In this document: positions 11,504 to 23,675 of the stretch, one piece after another
Layout of the letters: the number at the start of each line of letters is the position of its first letter
Position numbering within the stretch: the stretch's first letter is position 1
NCBI GenBank assembly: GCA_963853835.1
Contig: OY970834.1
Span: forward strand, 26,790,365-26,854,364
Source of the DNA: Calendula officinalis
Lineage: Eukaryota; Streptophyta; Magnoliopsida; Asterales; Asteraceae
Length of the DNA stretch: 64,000 bases
Direction: 5' to 3'
The notes under the pieces: generated by a model
What the model saw: only the letters and a program-made list of their open reading frames with translations
Told to the model about the DNA's origin: nothing
The model's database searches: none
Program-made: the position numbers and the translations under genes

Positions 11504-12030
11504 TCTTTACTAATAATAAAGCATTTAGGCCTACCACTATTGGAAGGTCTTAATTTCCCCTTTCTACTTTGGGAAATGTCTTAAACACTTAAGACACCCA
11601 AAATATTAAAACGCATCATACGGGAATCGAACTCGTGACCATTTGGGAGTTAGGCGTGCGTGTTAACCACTTCAGCTACTTGCTTACTTTGCTTTATTGC
11701 AGCCCCTCATTGATATAACCTATACGTTTGTTACAACCCACCACCATCTTTACTTTTTTTAACCGGCCCAAATGTAGTTCTAAAAAAAAACCTCAATTTT
11801 ACTCCGTTGTTTTTCAGCCGTAGTTTCTTCTTCAATCACGACTGCTAAAAAAACCCATCATTTGTTTATCGGCCCATCATTTGTTTAACATAACAACAAT
11901 CTTTAAAATGTCTTTTGATGAAAGTAGTAAAGTAAAACTAATGTTTTTTCATGTAACTGAACAATATTTGTTCGCCGCAAAATATAGGTTTCACGGTACC
12001 CGTCGCCGCATTGCGCGGGTACCCTGCTAG
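11504..12030 (+). mobile_element. Complete small non-autonomous Helitron
   Basis: The 527-bp element starts TCTTTACTAATAATAAAGC after an A. It ends with the hairpin GGTACCCG..CGGGTACC, then CTGCTAG, before a T, so it is inserted between A and T as Helitrons are. There is no coding capacity. Both termini resemble those of the 39035-42241 element, so the two belong to one family. Confidence 0.85.
11610..11690 (-). repeat. tRNA-like module inside the Helitron
   Basis: On the minus strand it shows an A-box-like TAGCTGAAGTGG and a B-box-like GAGTTCGATTCC with tRNA-like spacing. It lacks a convincing full cloverleaf. A similar module lies at the same relative place in the related Helitron at 39 kb. 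A working tRNA gene is unlikely. Confidence 0.5.
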
Positions 12031-12065
12031 TTTTACTAAAATGGATTAGGATTTGATTTGAAAGA

Positions 12066-12741
12066 TTTTTTTTTAAACGACAAAATTTTATAACGAGAGT
12101 TTAGCAAATCGCTAAACCATTAAAACATAGGGTTTCTAAGCCAATCAACCCAAGAAATCATACATTTTGGAGTTCTATGAGTTAACCATAAATACACAAA
12201 TAAAATAATAAAATCAATAACATATAGCTTTCTAAAGCTACCAAAATCAAATAATAAAGAATTATGAATTGCCAAATCATCCAACACGATGTGATTCCGA
12301 TCACCCTTAATTTCAGCCTCCTTTCTTTTGACGATGCGACATCTTCACAAAAGAGCCACCAATCAATGAAAGCACTCCCCTCAAAAGATTGTATATCTCA
12401 CCATCGGCTAATATAACTCCAAATTTTTTTAGCAAGACTACATTTGAAGAAAATATGATCCATAGTTTCCATTCCATGATTACACACCGGGCATGCAATT
12501 GAGTCAATCTCCAAGCCACGAGACGAGAGGTTATATCGAGTAGGGAGACGGTCTAATCTCATTCGCCATACAAATACATTTATTTTGATTGGGACACTTT
12601 TACACCATAAAGTTACCGAATCTCTACCCGGGTAAAGAAATTTATCAATGTATTTCCGAGTTTCAGCGACCGAGAATTCAAGTTGATTTGCCAAATGCCA
12701 ACAGACCTTGTCACAACCTTCTCGTAAATTAACAGACCTTA
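12066..12741 (-). pseudogene. LINE remnant, 3' part (RT zinc-binding domain and 3' UTR)
   Basis: Reading on the minus strand, 12694-12398 encodes the reverse-transcriptase zinc-binding domain typical of plant L1-type LINEs (VFVWRMRLDRLPTRYNL, then CPVCNHGMETMDHIFFKC). A non-coding 3' UTR and a run of nine T on the plus strand (poly-A tail, 12066-12074) follow. The protein continues upstream at 21072-21665, interrupted by an LTR element inserted after 12741. The 3' UTR resembles 32345-32530. It is a broken, 5'-truncated copy. Confidence 0.8.
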
Positions 12742-12746
12742 CAACA
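12742..12746. repeat. Target-site duplication CAACA, left
   Basis: CAACA stands just before the LTR start TGAAGG and again just after the second LTR at 21067-21071. Confidence 0.9.
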
Positions 12747-14132
12747 TGAAGGATTTATGTGCACAGTTAGTCAACCTATGATGATACATCCATGCCTACG
12801 AAACACTTAAGGGTCACACCGGTGAGTGCATGTAATACGAGCAAGATAAGCAATGATAATACGAAGATGAGTGATTCATAATAGTCATTATGAATCAGTT
12901 AAGTATTAAGTTAAGTTTAACTTATTACTAGATTAGTTTAACAAACTAATTAATGCAAGTATTTGTACATTTACTAGTTGAGTAAATATACAATGTGTTA
13001 ATTATAGATTATCCATAATATGATTTAAAGCTATTAAATCATATAGTAAATTGGATAATATTGTTATATAAATTATATAAAGGTTATTATATAATTAATT
13101 ATTAAAAGTATAAATACAAGTAAATATAATTCGTGTATATGGGTACCGAATTACTCCCCCCGTCCCTAAATAAAGTTCCCATTTGTGTTGGGCACAATAT
13201 TTTAGGAGATAGTTAGTGGTGGGGTATTTGGTATTACTTTTTAATAAAATATAAGGTTTGATTGGAGAGAGAAAGTGTTTTAAGAGATAGTTAGTGGTGA
13301 AAGTATTAGTAATAATATTATTATATTAAGTGGGTCCCTTAAGTTTGAGAAATGGGAACTTTATTTAGGGACAAAACTTAAAGGTGAAATGGGAACTTTA
13401 TTTAGGGACGGAGGGAGTATTAGTGTATTAATACTAGACATTTAATAGTTAAGTGCAACAATAATAAACTAGTTAAACTATAAGGGGTGGAAGTGTTAAA
13501 ATGAAGTTTAATTAAAGAACTAATATTAATTAAACTAGAGGGTCCTAAGCGCAACTTATTTATCTATAAATAAGAGGCTTAGGGTAACCCTAAAACCTCT
13601 TACACCATCACACGAATTCCCTCCCCCCTTGTTCCCCTCTTTCGGCCGAACATCACCAAGAACACCAAGCTTGGTGTTCTTCGTTCTTCGTGTTCTTCAA
13701 GACTTGGAGATCAAGTTCATTGCTTAGATCAACTAGAAGATCACTTGATTTTTTCATCATCAGTGGATCTATCTTAAGCATTAACTAAGGTATGTTTTGG
13801 GAAACCCTTTTCCCTCTCCCCTCTTGTTCGACCGAAACCACCAAGAACCCTAGGGTTCTTGGTAGCCGTCGAATACACACAAGTGTGTGTGTGTGTGTGT
13901 TCGGGTTTTTCGTACAAGGTTTCTTTCATGGTTAATCTAATCTAGATTTCCAAGATCCTAATCCTTTAGGGTTTAAGGATTAATTTTAATCCCACTTCCG
14001 CTTCTAGGGATTAAATTAGCTAGTTGGTTTTAACCGGTCAAGAACAAGTTCATGTTCTTGGTCAGTATGGTTCGAACCAAGTGACTAGGAGGTTGACCCA
14101 TGATGGTCAATCAGTTTTAATGAAACCCTTCA
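12747..14132 (+). repeat. 5' LTR, interrupted by a Stowaway MITE
   Basis: Starts TGAAGGATTTATGTGC and ends AATGAAACCCTTCA. At 1386 bp it is longer than its partner because of the MITE at 13154-13417. It contains a GT microsatellite (13880-13901) that is shorter than in the other LTR. Confidence 0.92.
13154..13417. mobile_element. Stowaway MITE inside the 5' LTR
   Basis: The 264-bp element starts CTCCCCCCGTCCCTAAATAA and ends in the inverted copy TTATTTAGGGACGGAGGGAG. It is flanked by TA on both sides. The 3' LTR has the uninterrupted site (GAATTATTAGTG at about 20335), which fixes the borders and shows that the MITE arrived after the LTR element. Confidence 0.95.
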
Positions 14133-14133
14133 G

Positions 14134-14145
14134 TGGTATCAGAGC
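14134..14145 (+). promoter_or_regulatory. Primer-binding site, initiator Met tRNA
   Basis: TGGTATCAGAGC lies two bases after the 5' LTR. It matches the plant initiator methionine tRNA 3' end used to prime reverse transcription. Confidence 0.9.
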
Positions 14146-16687
14146 GATGGTTTAGAGATCTAAACTAGATTAACAAAGTTTGTTTGTTTAATTTTTATTA
14201 AAGTTTTTTTTGTTCCAATTTTTCTTCTTCTTCTTCTTAGATCACGAAAAGGGTAAGAACCCTAGGACCAAGCATGTTAAACTACTTTAGTTTAATTGGT
14301 CAAAAGGATTCTATAAAACCCTAGAAATTTCGTGTAAGGCAAAAGAACCCTAGGATCAAGAACATTAAACAAGTTTTGTTTAATTGATCAAAATGCTTCT
14401 TTTCCCTAACCCTAGTGTATTTTTTGGAAATCATAGGAACCCTAGGATCAAGATTGTCAAAAAATTTGATCAAAAGGATTCTTTCCTTAATTACATGATC
14501 TTCAAAATCTAGGATCAAGTATGTTAAACCAAGATTTGGTTTAATGGATCAAAAAAGATTCTTTCCTTTTCTCAAAGATTTCGAAATAAAGGAGGTCCCT
14601 TGGACACCAAGTTTGTTAAACTAGCCTAGTTTAATTGGTGGAAAAGTTTCCTAGGGCTTAAGGATTTTTTTCGAAAACCCTAGAACATTAAACTAGTTTA
14701 AGTTTAATGATTTAAAAGAATTAATTAGGTTAATAATCTAAAACCTAGATAATTAAACAAGTTTATGTTTAATAGGTTTAATTATTATTTTAATAGATTT
14801 ATTAAGACTAGTTCTTTAAACCTAGAAATCTAGACAAAGTTTATTGTCTATAAGGCTTAAATTAAAAGGTTTAAATAAATTTATCAGGGTTATAATTTAT
14901 CCTAGAGTTTAAACAAAGTTTATTGTTTAAATAGGATTGATTAGAATTAATCCTTTTAATAAATAATGTCTTTGATCAAGAAAGTCAAAACCCTAGTTTT
15001 GGTTGCTCAAGAACAAGATTAGGGTTAGATTGATTAATAAGGATTAAAATAAGTGTTAGTGTTTTAGTTCAAGAAATTAACAAGATGTATTTATTTATAT
15101 TCATATATATCTATATTCGGATTTTAATTATTTAAAAGAGTAAAATGAATTTTAATAAATAAAATAGTTTGTACATACGTATAAATTAGATGTAATATTC
15201 TTGTTAGAATGTTACAAGTTTATTTTAAAAATAAATATATATGTATATATTAAAATACAAGATAAAATGGAACATTAAAAGATAATGTTATTTTGATCTT
15301 TAAGGTTAATAGTATAACTAGTTATTGTATAAGTTAATTATATAATTAAAACTAGAAAGTACAAAGTTGTGATTTCATTATAACTAGAAATTGTACAAGT
15401 TGAGATTATATGATGAACTAGAAATATACAAAGTTATACATTATTATTATAAGGTGTATAAAGTTATAAGTTATTATAACTAGATAATTATACAAGTATA
15501 ATATAAGTATTTTACAAGGTCATGTAAAGATACTAGATTAATGATCAAGGTTAAATAACAAGATAACTTTAGAACCTATATTTAACTAGTTCAAGTTAAA
15601 TATAAGAAAGGTTTAAACAAATTAAGAATTATTATATATAGTCTTTATATAATAAGTTTATTAGTTTCACCAAAAATAAACAGTGATTGTGTTTGCTTAA
15701 GTTCCATCAAGGTTGTTGGAGCTAGTGGGAGCTGCACAAGAAAATCACGAAGTTTATAAATGTGTCGTCAAGACATAAGTTTTGGTCGAATCTAATAAGT
15801 CAAAACAAATGTTTGATTTCATTATTAAACATATGAAAAACTAGGTGTGTTAAACTAGATTTATGATTCAAGTTTATGAGTCATAAAAGAATTAAAAGTT
15901 TAACATAAGTGTTTAAGTTTTTCAAGAAAGATAAAACAAGTAAGTTTTATTCTAGATAAGGTTTTTCCACAAAACCTAGTAAAATGTTTTGTACACCTCG
16001 TTTTTAGGTATACATATAAAACGCGCAAATTCTTGAAACTATAAGTTTTAAAGAAAGTTCTTAAGGTTTAAAAAGGTATCTTGTTGAATTCTTGAATTCA
16101 CAAGTCACACATTTTAAACAAGGATTAAGATTGGAATAAGGTTTAAGTTTAGTTCAAGACTTAAACAAACCCAAGAAAATCTTAGATCTAAGTACTATCC
16201 ACCTAATGGAACACCTCACTTGTTAAACGATATTTATATTGTAAGGATAAAGAACCTTAGATATGGATTCAAATCATTGCGAGTGTTAGGGTGCCTAAGG
16301 TTCTGTGATAATCGGGAGTCCCGGCGAAGAACATCGCACTGTCTTAGATGGTCTGATCTACTTTGGTGATAATCGGGAGTCCCGGCCCAAAAAGTACTTG
16401 AGTAGAATAAACATACTAGACTTTATTACTAACTTAGAAATGTGCAATTAAATTGTACAAAGTTGTAATAAGTTATAAGTCTAAAGATTCTACGACCCTT
16501 AGGAATCGTGTCAAGTCTTGATACAATCGGTAAGGATGTTACCTACCAGAAATAGCATGTCTCGTCGGGAAGTGCCCAAACCTTGCGGCGAGAATGTGAA
16601 ATATGGATCCAAGGCCTAAAATATTAACTAATATATTTTAGAGAATGTTTATTGATGATTACTAATTAAACTGGGTTTGATTTGTAG
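14146..16687 (+). repeat. Long leader with serial inverted-repeat units
   Basis: A 2.5-kb non-coding leader separates the PBS from gag. From about 14250 to 14960 a degenerate unit of about 60-75 bp recurs: an ACCCTAGGATCAAG-like box, then a short inverted repeat such as TTAAACTACTTTAGTTTAA or TTAAACAAGTTTTGTTTAA, then GATCAAAAGGATTCT. Further on, AATCGGGAGTCCCGGC occurs twice (about 16313 and 16372). The rest is AT-rich without open frames. Confidence 0.75.
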
Positions 16688-17431
16688 ATGGCAGCAACAG
16701 ACACAACGATAACCTACAACAAACTCTCGCGACGTTTCTTTCTAGGAAAGAAAGAACTGACTGGGTCAAATTTCCTCAATTGGAGACGTGATTTTAAAAT
16801 CATGCTCAGACAAGAGAGGGATATGATTGACCGAGAAAGAAACGTGTTGAAAGCCCCTACCGAGGATGCAAAGAATGAACCAAGACAAGCATTTTACGCT
16901 TGTAGGTCACTCGTTTCTTGCAAGATGGCTAAGGGAGCATCAGTAGGTGCACACGTCATGAAAATGAAAGTGCACATTGATCACCTTACTAGACTTGGTC
17001 ACCACGTGCCATTGCAGTTAGAAATTGACACTGTACTCAACTCATTGTCAGATGACTACAAAGTCTTTGTAGCCAACTACAGCAAATGTAATATGGATTA
17101 TTCCATTCCCGAGCTACGATCCATGCTCGAGGCTGTTGAGTTGAATATTAAGACCAATTCTAAAAGAGGTCGCACAACTGATGATAGCGATGAAGAAGGG
17201 CATGGTAGTAAAGGAAAGGGTAAAACCAATCCTAACCAAGAAGTGCCTAGTGGTAAAGGTATCAAACATAAGGTCAAGAAGGTTAAGCCTAACACAACGA
17301 GGGCCGAGAATCGGTGCTTCAAGTGTGGTGAGGCTGGGCACTGGAAAAGAAATTGTCCAAAGGGTGCAAGTGGTGGTGGAGGAAACGCAAGTTCCTCAGG
17401 TAACACAACCACACTTCTTAATCACTTTTAA
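16688..17431 (+). CDS. Copia-type Gag with a CCHC zinc knuckle
   Basis: A 247-residue frame starting at an ATG. Near residues 23-45 it has the copia Gag signature LTGSNFLNWRRDFKIMLRQE. The middle (KMAKGASVGAHVMKMKVHIDHL, LNSLSDDYKVFVANY) is typical of the same family. A basic tail and the nucleic-acid-binding knuckle CFKCGEAGHWKRNC lie near residues 210-223. The stretch between residues 45 and 75 is shorter than in full copia Gag proteins, suggesting an internal deletion. It would form the virus-like particle shell. No pol follows in frame. Confidence 0.8.
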   Translation: MAATDTTITYNKLSRRFFLGKKELTGSNFLNWRRDFKIMLRQERDMIDRERNVLKAPTEDAKNEPRQAFYACRSLVSCKMAKGASVGAHVMKMKVHIDHLTRLGHHVPLQLEIDTVLNSLSDDYKVFVANYSKCNMDYSIPELRSMLEAVELNIKTNSKRGRTTDDSDEEGHGSKGKGKTNPNQEVPSGKGIKHKVKKVKPNTTRAENRCFKCGEAGHWKRNCPKGASGGGGNASSSGNTTTLLNHF

Positions 17432-19918
17432 GATACTTGTAAAGTACATTACGAGTAATCTAACTTTTGCAATCATTTATTGCAGGAGGAGATGGAAAGT
17501 GATGACCAGCATGAGATGGTGATGATCCCACAAGCACCAAGTTTTTTATAATTCAGTATTTTTATGGATTCAGTAAAAATAATTTCATTTTTTTGTTGGA
17601 TAATTTTTTATGTTAAAACAAGTTTTCTTTGGTTTTAATAAAGAATCCATGGTTGAATTATATTATGTGTGTGCATGTGTGATAATTACACTAGTCAAGG
17701 TTTTATGACTAGATTGTAAGTCAAGTTTTGATTTACTTTATATTGCATGTTTTATACTTGTTTGATTGTTGTATGAGTAATGTTTTAGAAGCTCAATACT
17801 TAGATACTAGAAATTAGAAGTTTTTCTTCTAAAGTATTTAAGAGATTTTATGAAAAGCATAAGGTTCAAGAGTTATTGATCCTAGTTGAAACATCTTAAG
17901 TAATGGTTACTTATGATAGCAAGTTTCAAGGTGTTAGTATTAATATAGTATGGTTATATTGGATATAATCAAGATAGACTTTAAAGAGTATTATTAAAAG
18001 TCTTTAATACTTGTGATAAAGGAATTTAATGAAGTCATAATTCCCTAATAGGAATAATTGGATATTCATAAAATCCAAGTAAAATGACTTAGACATTAAA
18101 TGAACTCTTAAAAGGGATAAACTATATTAAAGCATTTAAGAATTAAAAGGTATTATTGCAAGTCTTTTATACTTGTAATAAATACAATATTTAATCAAGT
18201 CATAATTCCCTAATAGGAATAATGGATATTTGAGAAATCCAAGAAATGACTTTGGCATTAAATAAGATTCTTAAAAGATACTAATACACTTAAGAATTGG
18301 AAGTATCATTTCAAGTATCTTATACTTGTGAGATACAGTAATCAATGACAGTCATAATTCCCTTATCAGGAATGTTGGATATTCGCAAATCCAAAGGATG
18401 ACTTTGATATTTGATTAAATTCTTAAAGGGTTAAACTATAAGTTTTGACTAGGTCAAAGGTAGTAGTTTACGTAATGCTTATTTTCCATGAAATTTAGTG
18501 GGAGCTATGACTAACATATTCATTAGAGGTACTAATGAATATAGTAAAGTTAGTTAGGACATTAACAACAAGGTTTTACCAAGTCGTTAGCCAAAGAGTT
18601 TTGAGAAATAAATGATCATTGATTAGATTATTGCAAGCCTAATAGCGTGGTCACAAGTCTTGTAATTAATTGTTGCGAATCTAATAGGATGTTCACATTC
18701 CAGTGAACAAGTTAATCATTTAAAGAAATTTCTTTAACTAGTAAAGATATCTACAAATCAAGTAGCTAAAAGAGATTTAGTTACAAGGCAAGTTTTATAG
18801 ATTCAAGAAACTAAAGGAGTAATTTTCCAATCCTCCTATGTTTACTGAATCATATAAAAGGGCAAGACTAGAATATGTTCTAAGTGTTGCATGAACAATA
18901 TCTAGCAAAGATAAAAGTAATAGTATTCCTAAATACTCGTCTTATGTCTTTAGTTTAATAGGAATGACTAATTGTAATTAGTAATAAAAGTTACAATTAA
19001 GGAGTCATTGAGTGATCAACACAAACGCAAAGAATAAGTAATGATCCAGTAATAATTCAGTATCTATGTCCAGTGATGAATGATACATGAGTTAGTATCA
19101 TTATTATTCAGAATTTGTATGTTTTAGAATATCCATGAATAAAAGTCTATTTATTTAAAAGATATAAATCCGTGACTACTCGTCTTGGTGGGAACCTTGA
19201 TGGGACGTTAACGTCATCGCGGTATTTGGTGGTTGATTCGAAGTTCTTCGAAGATAGCTACACAAGTTTTGTGTAAACCAAATATCGGTGATATTCTGTT
19301 GGAGCTCGACGAATATTGGATTGACCACCGTGATAATACTTCGTGGTTGAAAAGTTTAAAAGTATTATTCACTAGGATTGTCCTTAAGCCTAAGGTATTT
19401 GGTTTGGGATACATTGACTAATGTGCTTTGGTTCGTCTTAGACAATTCTGAAATATGGTTGTCATACGAGGCTTTACTGGGTACAAAGGAATTTGTATTT
19501 TGAATCGAAATATAACAAGATGGCAATTGCACCTCCTTTTTAGGAGATTTATTTATAGGTCCTTTGACATGATGATAACTGGAAAGTGCATGGCCATGCC
19601 CAAACGAACTGATTTGTTCTTTGTCGTTTATCACAACAGTTTGAATCAAGAAGTCATGAAATGATTTCGAATACAGGAGTTGATATTTTCTACCATGCTC
19701 GTATTCATTGTCACAAATATCGTGCTGCAAGGGATAAACCTAACATATTTGCCCAAGAAGTAAAGACAGAGTGTTCTTTAGTAGGAGACGCTATTAAAGA
19801 GTTTTTTCATAAACTATACATGGGTTACGTAAGCTGTTTTTATGGGGTTGGTTACCTACATGCCCATCTAGAAGGCCACTGTAGCTCGTATCATTAAGAT
19901 AAATGTTACAAACTTGCA
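17432..19918 (+). repeat. Non-coding 3' interior with a ~150-165 bp tandem repeat
   Basis: No pol domain is recognisable in this 2.5-kb stretch. Three degenerate tandem copies begin at 18034, 18199 and 18351. Each starts GTCATAATTCCCT and includes AGGAAT, GGATATT..AATCC and a closing ATGAC, so each can fold back on itself (GTCAT...ATGAC). Short open frames at 19233-19897 resemble nothing I recognise. Confidence 0.65.
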
Positions 19919-19930
19919 CAAGTGGGAGTC
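19919..19930 (+). promoter_or_regulatory. Polypurine tract
   Basis: The purine-rich AAGTGGGAG lies directly before the 3' LTR, the expected plus-strand priming site. Confidence 0.6.
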
Positions 19931-21066
19931 TGAAGGATTTATGTGCACAGTTAGTCAACCTATGATGATACATCCATGCCTACGAAACACTTAAGGGTCA
20001 CACCAGTGAGTGCATGTAATACGAGCAAGATAAGCAATGATACTACGAAGAGGAGTGATTCATAATAGTCATTATGAATAAGTTAAGTATTAAGTTAAGT
20101 TTAACTTATTACTAGATTAGTTTAACAAACTAATTAATGCAAGTATTTGTACATTTACTAGTTGAGTAAATATACAATGTGTTAATTATAGATTATCCAT
20201 AATATGATTTAAAGCTATTAAATCATATAGTAAATTGGATAATATTGTTGTATAAATTATATAAAGGTTATTATATAATTAATTATTAAAAGTATAAATA
20301 CAAGTATATATAATTCGTGTATATGAGTACCGAATTATTAGTGTATTAATACTAGATATTTAATAGTTAAGTGCAACAATAATAAACTAGTTAAACTATA
20401 AAGGGGTGGAAGTGTTAAAATGAAGTTTAATTAAAGAACTAATATTAATTAAACTAGAGGGTCCTAAGCGCAACTTATTTATCTATAAATAAGAGGCTTA
20501 GGGTAACCCTAAAACCTCTTACACCATCACACGAATTCCCTCCCCCCTTGTTCCCCTCTTTCGGCCGAACATCACCAAGAACACCAAGCTTGGTGTTCTT
20601 CGTTCTTCGTGTTCTTCGTGTTCTTCAAGACTTGAAGATCAAGTTCATTGCTTAGATCAACTAGAAGATCACTTGATTTGTTCATCATCAGTGGATCTAT
20701 CTTAAGCATTAACTAAGGTATGTTTTGGGAAACCCTTTTCCCTCTCCCCTCTTGTTCGACCGAAACCACCAAGAACCCTAGGGTTCTTTGTAGCCGTCGA
20801 ATACACACAAGTGTGTGTGTGTGTGTGTGTGTGTTCGGGTTTTTCGTACAAGGTTTCTTTCATGGTTAATCTAATCTAGATTTCCAAGATCCTAATCCTT
20901 TAGGGTTTAAGGATTAAGTTTAATCCTACTTCCGCTTCTAGGGATTAAATTAGCTAGTTGGTTTTAACCGGTCAAGAACAAGTTCATGTTCTTGGTCAGT
21001 ATGGTTCGAACCAAGTGACTAGGAGGTTGACCCATGATGGTCAATAAGTGTTAATGAAACCCTTCA
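19931..21066 (+). repeat. 3' LTR
   Basis: A 1136-bp TG..CA repeat matching the 5' LTR but without the Stowaway insertion. It has a longer GT microsatellite and an extra 12-bp cgtgttcttcgt-type duplication near 20607. Confidence 0.92.
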
Positions 21067-21071
21067 CAACA

Positions 21072-21665
21072 TATAGCAGCTCATCGAGCTCCTATTGTTC
21101 CCGTCCACCTCGGATTGTACGTCGCCAAACCCATCTCCAAGTACCTGATTCCCATCGGTCTTTTACAAAACAATCATTTTGAGAATCTAATCTATACAAA
21201 CGATTGAATCTTTCTTTTAAAGGTTGCGACTCCACCCATGTATCGAGCCAAAACTTCACCTTGTCTCCATTTATGATATTATACGAATCGAATTATAATC
21301 TACAATTTGTTTATCATGTAACATATTCATAACTTCAATTATTCAGGGCCACGTACCTTTAAAACTTGAAGAATTAGATCTAACTTTTATACCTCCATCA
21401 GCCCCATGGATTGCCTTTATAACCCGACACCACAACGAACCAATATCATTGAAAAAACGCCATCTCCATTTACCTAAAAGGGCCAAATTTAAAGCATCTA
21501 TACTTGCAATATCTAAACCGCCTCTATCTTTTGATGGAAGAGTATTTTTCCAAGAAATCCATGCCATCTTCTTTTCTTCACCTTGACAACCCCGAAAGAA
21601 TTTAGCTTGTATTTGTTCCATCTTCTTTAAAACTTTTATCGGGAGACGAAAAATGGACATCTTGA
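21072..21665 (-). pseudogene. LINE remnant, upstream part of the RT C-terminus
   Basis: On the minus strand, 21660-21343 encodes the segment that follows the reverse transcriptase in plant L1-type LINEs (FFRGCQGEEKKMAWISW, KDRGGLDIASIDALNLALLGKWRW). It continues past breaks through WRWVWRRTIRGGREQ to the LTR-element insertion point, then resumes at 12741. An internal stop lies just after WRRTIRGGREQ. The RT catalytic core itself is missing, so the copy is 5'-truncated. Confidence 0.8.
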
Positions 21666-22207
21666 CGAATTATTTCAATCCTGAGGAATGGTTAACATTT
21701 TGAATTCTATTGACACGGATACGAAAGATAGTGTCGTCCCGATACTGAGAGCACCGACCGGATACTTACATCGAGATCGAGAAGCTGTCAGGTAACATTT
21801 GTATCAATGAATGATATTGGTTGATTTGTATTAAATAATAAATACTCATAAAATTTTCTTAAATATATGTATTTTTTATCAGTACCTAATTACTTCAATT
21901 TATCTATAATAATTAATATCGACTTGTCTGCATCTTTAATCTCAGAATGGCCGAAAAACACCATGTGTCATGGCTAATTATTTCGTATCCCGTAGACACT
22001 GATTTTACAATATTATCAACTTTTCAACTATATTAGTGATGACATCATCCAAACTTTGCATCATAACTTCAACTAGTTTTGTCAATTGCATCCTAATATG
22101 TTAAGGTAATTAATACATATCTCCTCACAGAAAAGAAATGTTAAACAAACAAATGTTGCTTTTTATTTATACTAATTGTACAAGATTATTCTTTTATAGG
22201 TTTTAAA
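21666..22207. other. Intergenic, nothing recognised
   Basis: AT-rich sequence without a convincing frame, RNA gene or terminal repeat. Confidence 0.4.
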
Positions 22208-22367
22208 TGGCTGTCATTAAGAGGTGGTTACGTGCATAAATTGTTTGTATTTTCAGTAGTGGGGGTTGATTCCTAAAATGCAGGGGGTGTGTATTGTTTA
22301 TTGTACACGTTTTTTATGCGTGTCTTGACGTTTTAGTGACAGCCCTTAGGATTGTCATTATCATTTT
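22208..22367. repeat. Foldback repeat, relative of 23676-23825
   Basis: Bounded by GGCTGTCATTAAGAGG on the left and GACAGCCCTTAGGATTGTCATTATCATTTT on the right. The right end matches the terminal palindrome of the 23.7-kb element. The left outer arm is missing, so this copy is degraded. Confidence 0.5.
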
Positions 22368-23675
22368 CCTTCTTTCATTAGTCTTAACCTTTTTTTAATT
22401 TGTGATTGTGCAACACATAGCTAAGTAAGTAATGTAATAAAATATACAAAATATGCAAAAATGTCGGTGAATGTCACTGTTTTGATATTTGAATTTTATG
22501 TTCTAGCATAGACATGTATCGTTAAAAAATTGCTATTTGACTTCTAAATATATGAAAGTAAATTTGTTTTTATATATTATCAGAAATAATAAAAATTATG
22601 ATTTATTTTCTCAACGCCATTAAATATTAAGGGATGTTTTGGATTGTTTATTCAACATGGTTTATGTATTTTAAAAATGAATAATCATATTATCAGATGC
22701 TACGAAACGTGATAATGAAAACAGTATTTGGATATGATTATATTGTTTGAAATCGCAATAACCAAATAATAAATTTTGTAGTGTCTGACAAGCTAATTAT
22801 TTATTTAGTTAATAGGTAAAATGTAGGGGAGGAGGTGCTTATTAAGTTTTAAAAATGATTATTTGAATTTTACATATTAATTAAATAAATAATCAAGTTG
22901 TCAAACATTAAAAAAAACTTATTATTTGATTATTTCAATTTCAAACAACATAATTATATCCATATTATTTTTTAGAATCACTTTTATAACGGCTAATGAT
23001 CCATTTTCAAAGCACACAAAATAATCAAATAAAGAGGACAAACCCCCTAATCACATCCCTACATATTTTCCCCAAAATTCATTTTGAATACATCAAAACA
23101 CAAATAATCTAACTGAAATCGCCATTTCAAACACCTCCAAAATTCTTAGACAAATAATGTTTGAATCAATCATAGAATTAATCATAAATATGTGTTTCTA
23201 GGAAGAGGGAAATTTTTTTGTAACATCATTAATGTCAATTTATGATTTATGAATGCCATTTTAAAAAAAAATTGTAAAGTTTAAATTTTTTAAAGTTGTT
23301 TAATTTATTTTTTTACTTTCATGAATGTCTTAAAACTCACATTTCTTAATACTTCCTCCGATTCAAAATAAGTGATACACTTTGAGTTTCACGGTTTTTA
23401 AGGCAAAAAATTATAATGATGGTTAAATTAGATTAATTCGATGGTTAATGGGAAATAAGAGCCATACTTTTTTAATAAAGTATGATTAATGATGATTAAA
23501 TGGTTATTTCACTTTGTTAAAGGAGTAGGAATGATAAATTTGGTATAACATCATTATTGTCAAATATTAAAAAAAGGAATTTTAGTTCAGTAAATACTTA
23601 TTTTTTTGGGCATATATTAGCGAAAACTCTTTTAAATGTATTGGAGTAGGTCAGGTGTTATTAAAAAAAATAGAA
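22368..23675. other. Intergenic, AT-rich
   Basis: No gene is seen. TACTTCCTCCGATTCAAAATAAG at about 23349 looks like one Stowaway-type terminus, but I found no matching second end. Confidence 0.4.

Larger units (their letters stand above)
12747..21066 (+). mobile_element. Non-autonomous copia-type LTR retrotransposon
   Basis: The element has two long TG..CA LTRs (12747-14132 and 19931-21066), a CAACA duplication, a primer-binding site and a purine tract. It carries a gag-like frame (16688-17431) but no recognisable protease, integrase or reverse transcriptase in the 5.8-kb interior. It must depend on another element's enzymes. It is inserted in a LINE coding region. By eye the LTRs differ at about 15 positions outside indels, so it is fairly young. 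Confidence 0.88.

Noticed and set aside
11610..11690. tRNA gene
   Set aside because: A- and B-box-like words are present, but no full cloverleaf with a paired acceptor stem could be drawn, and it lies inside a Helitron.
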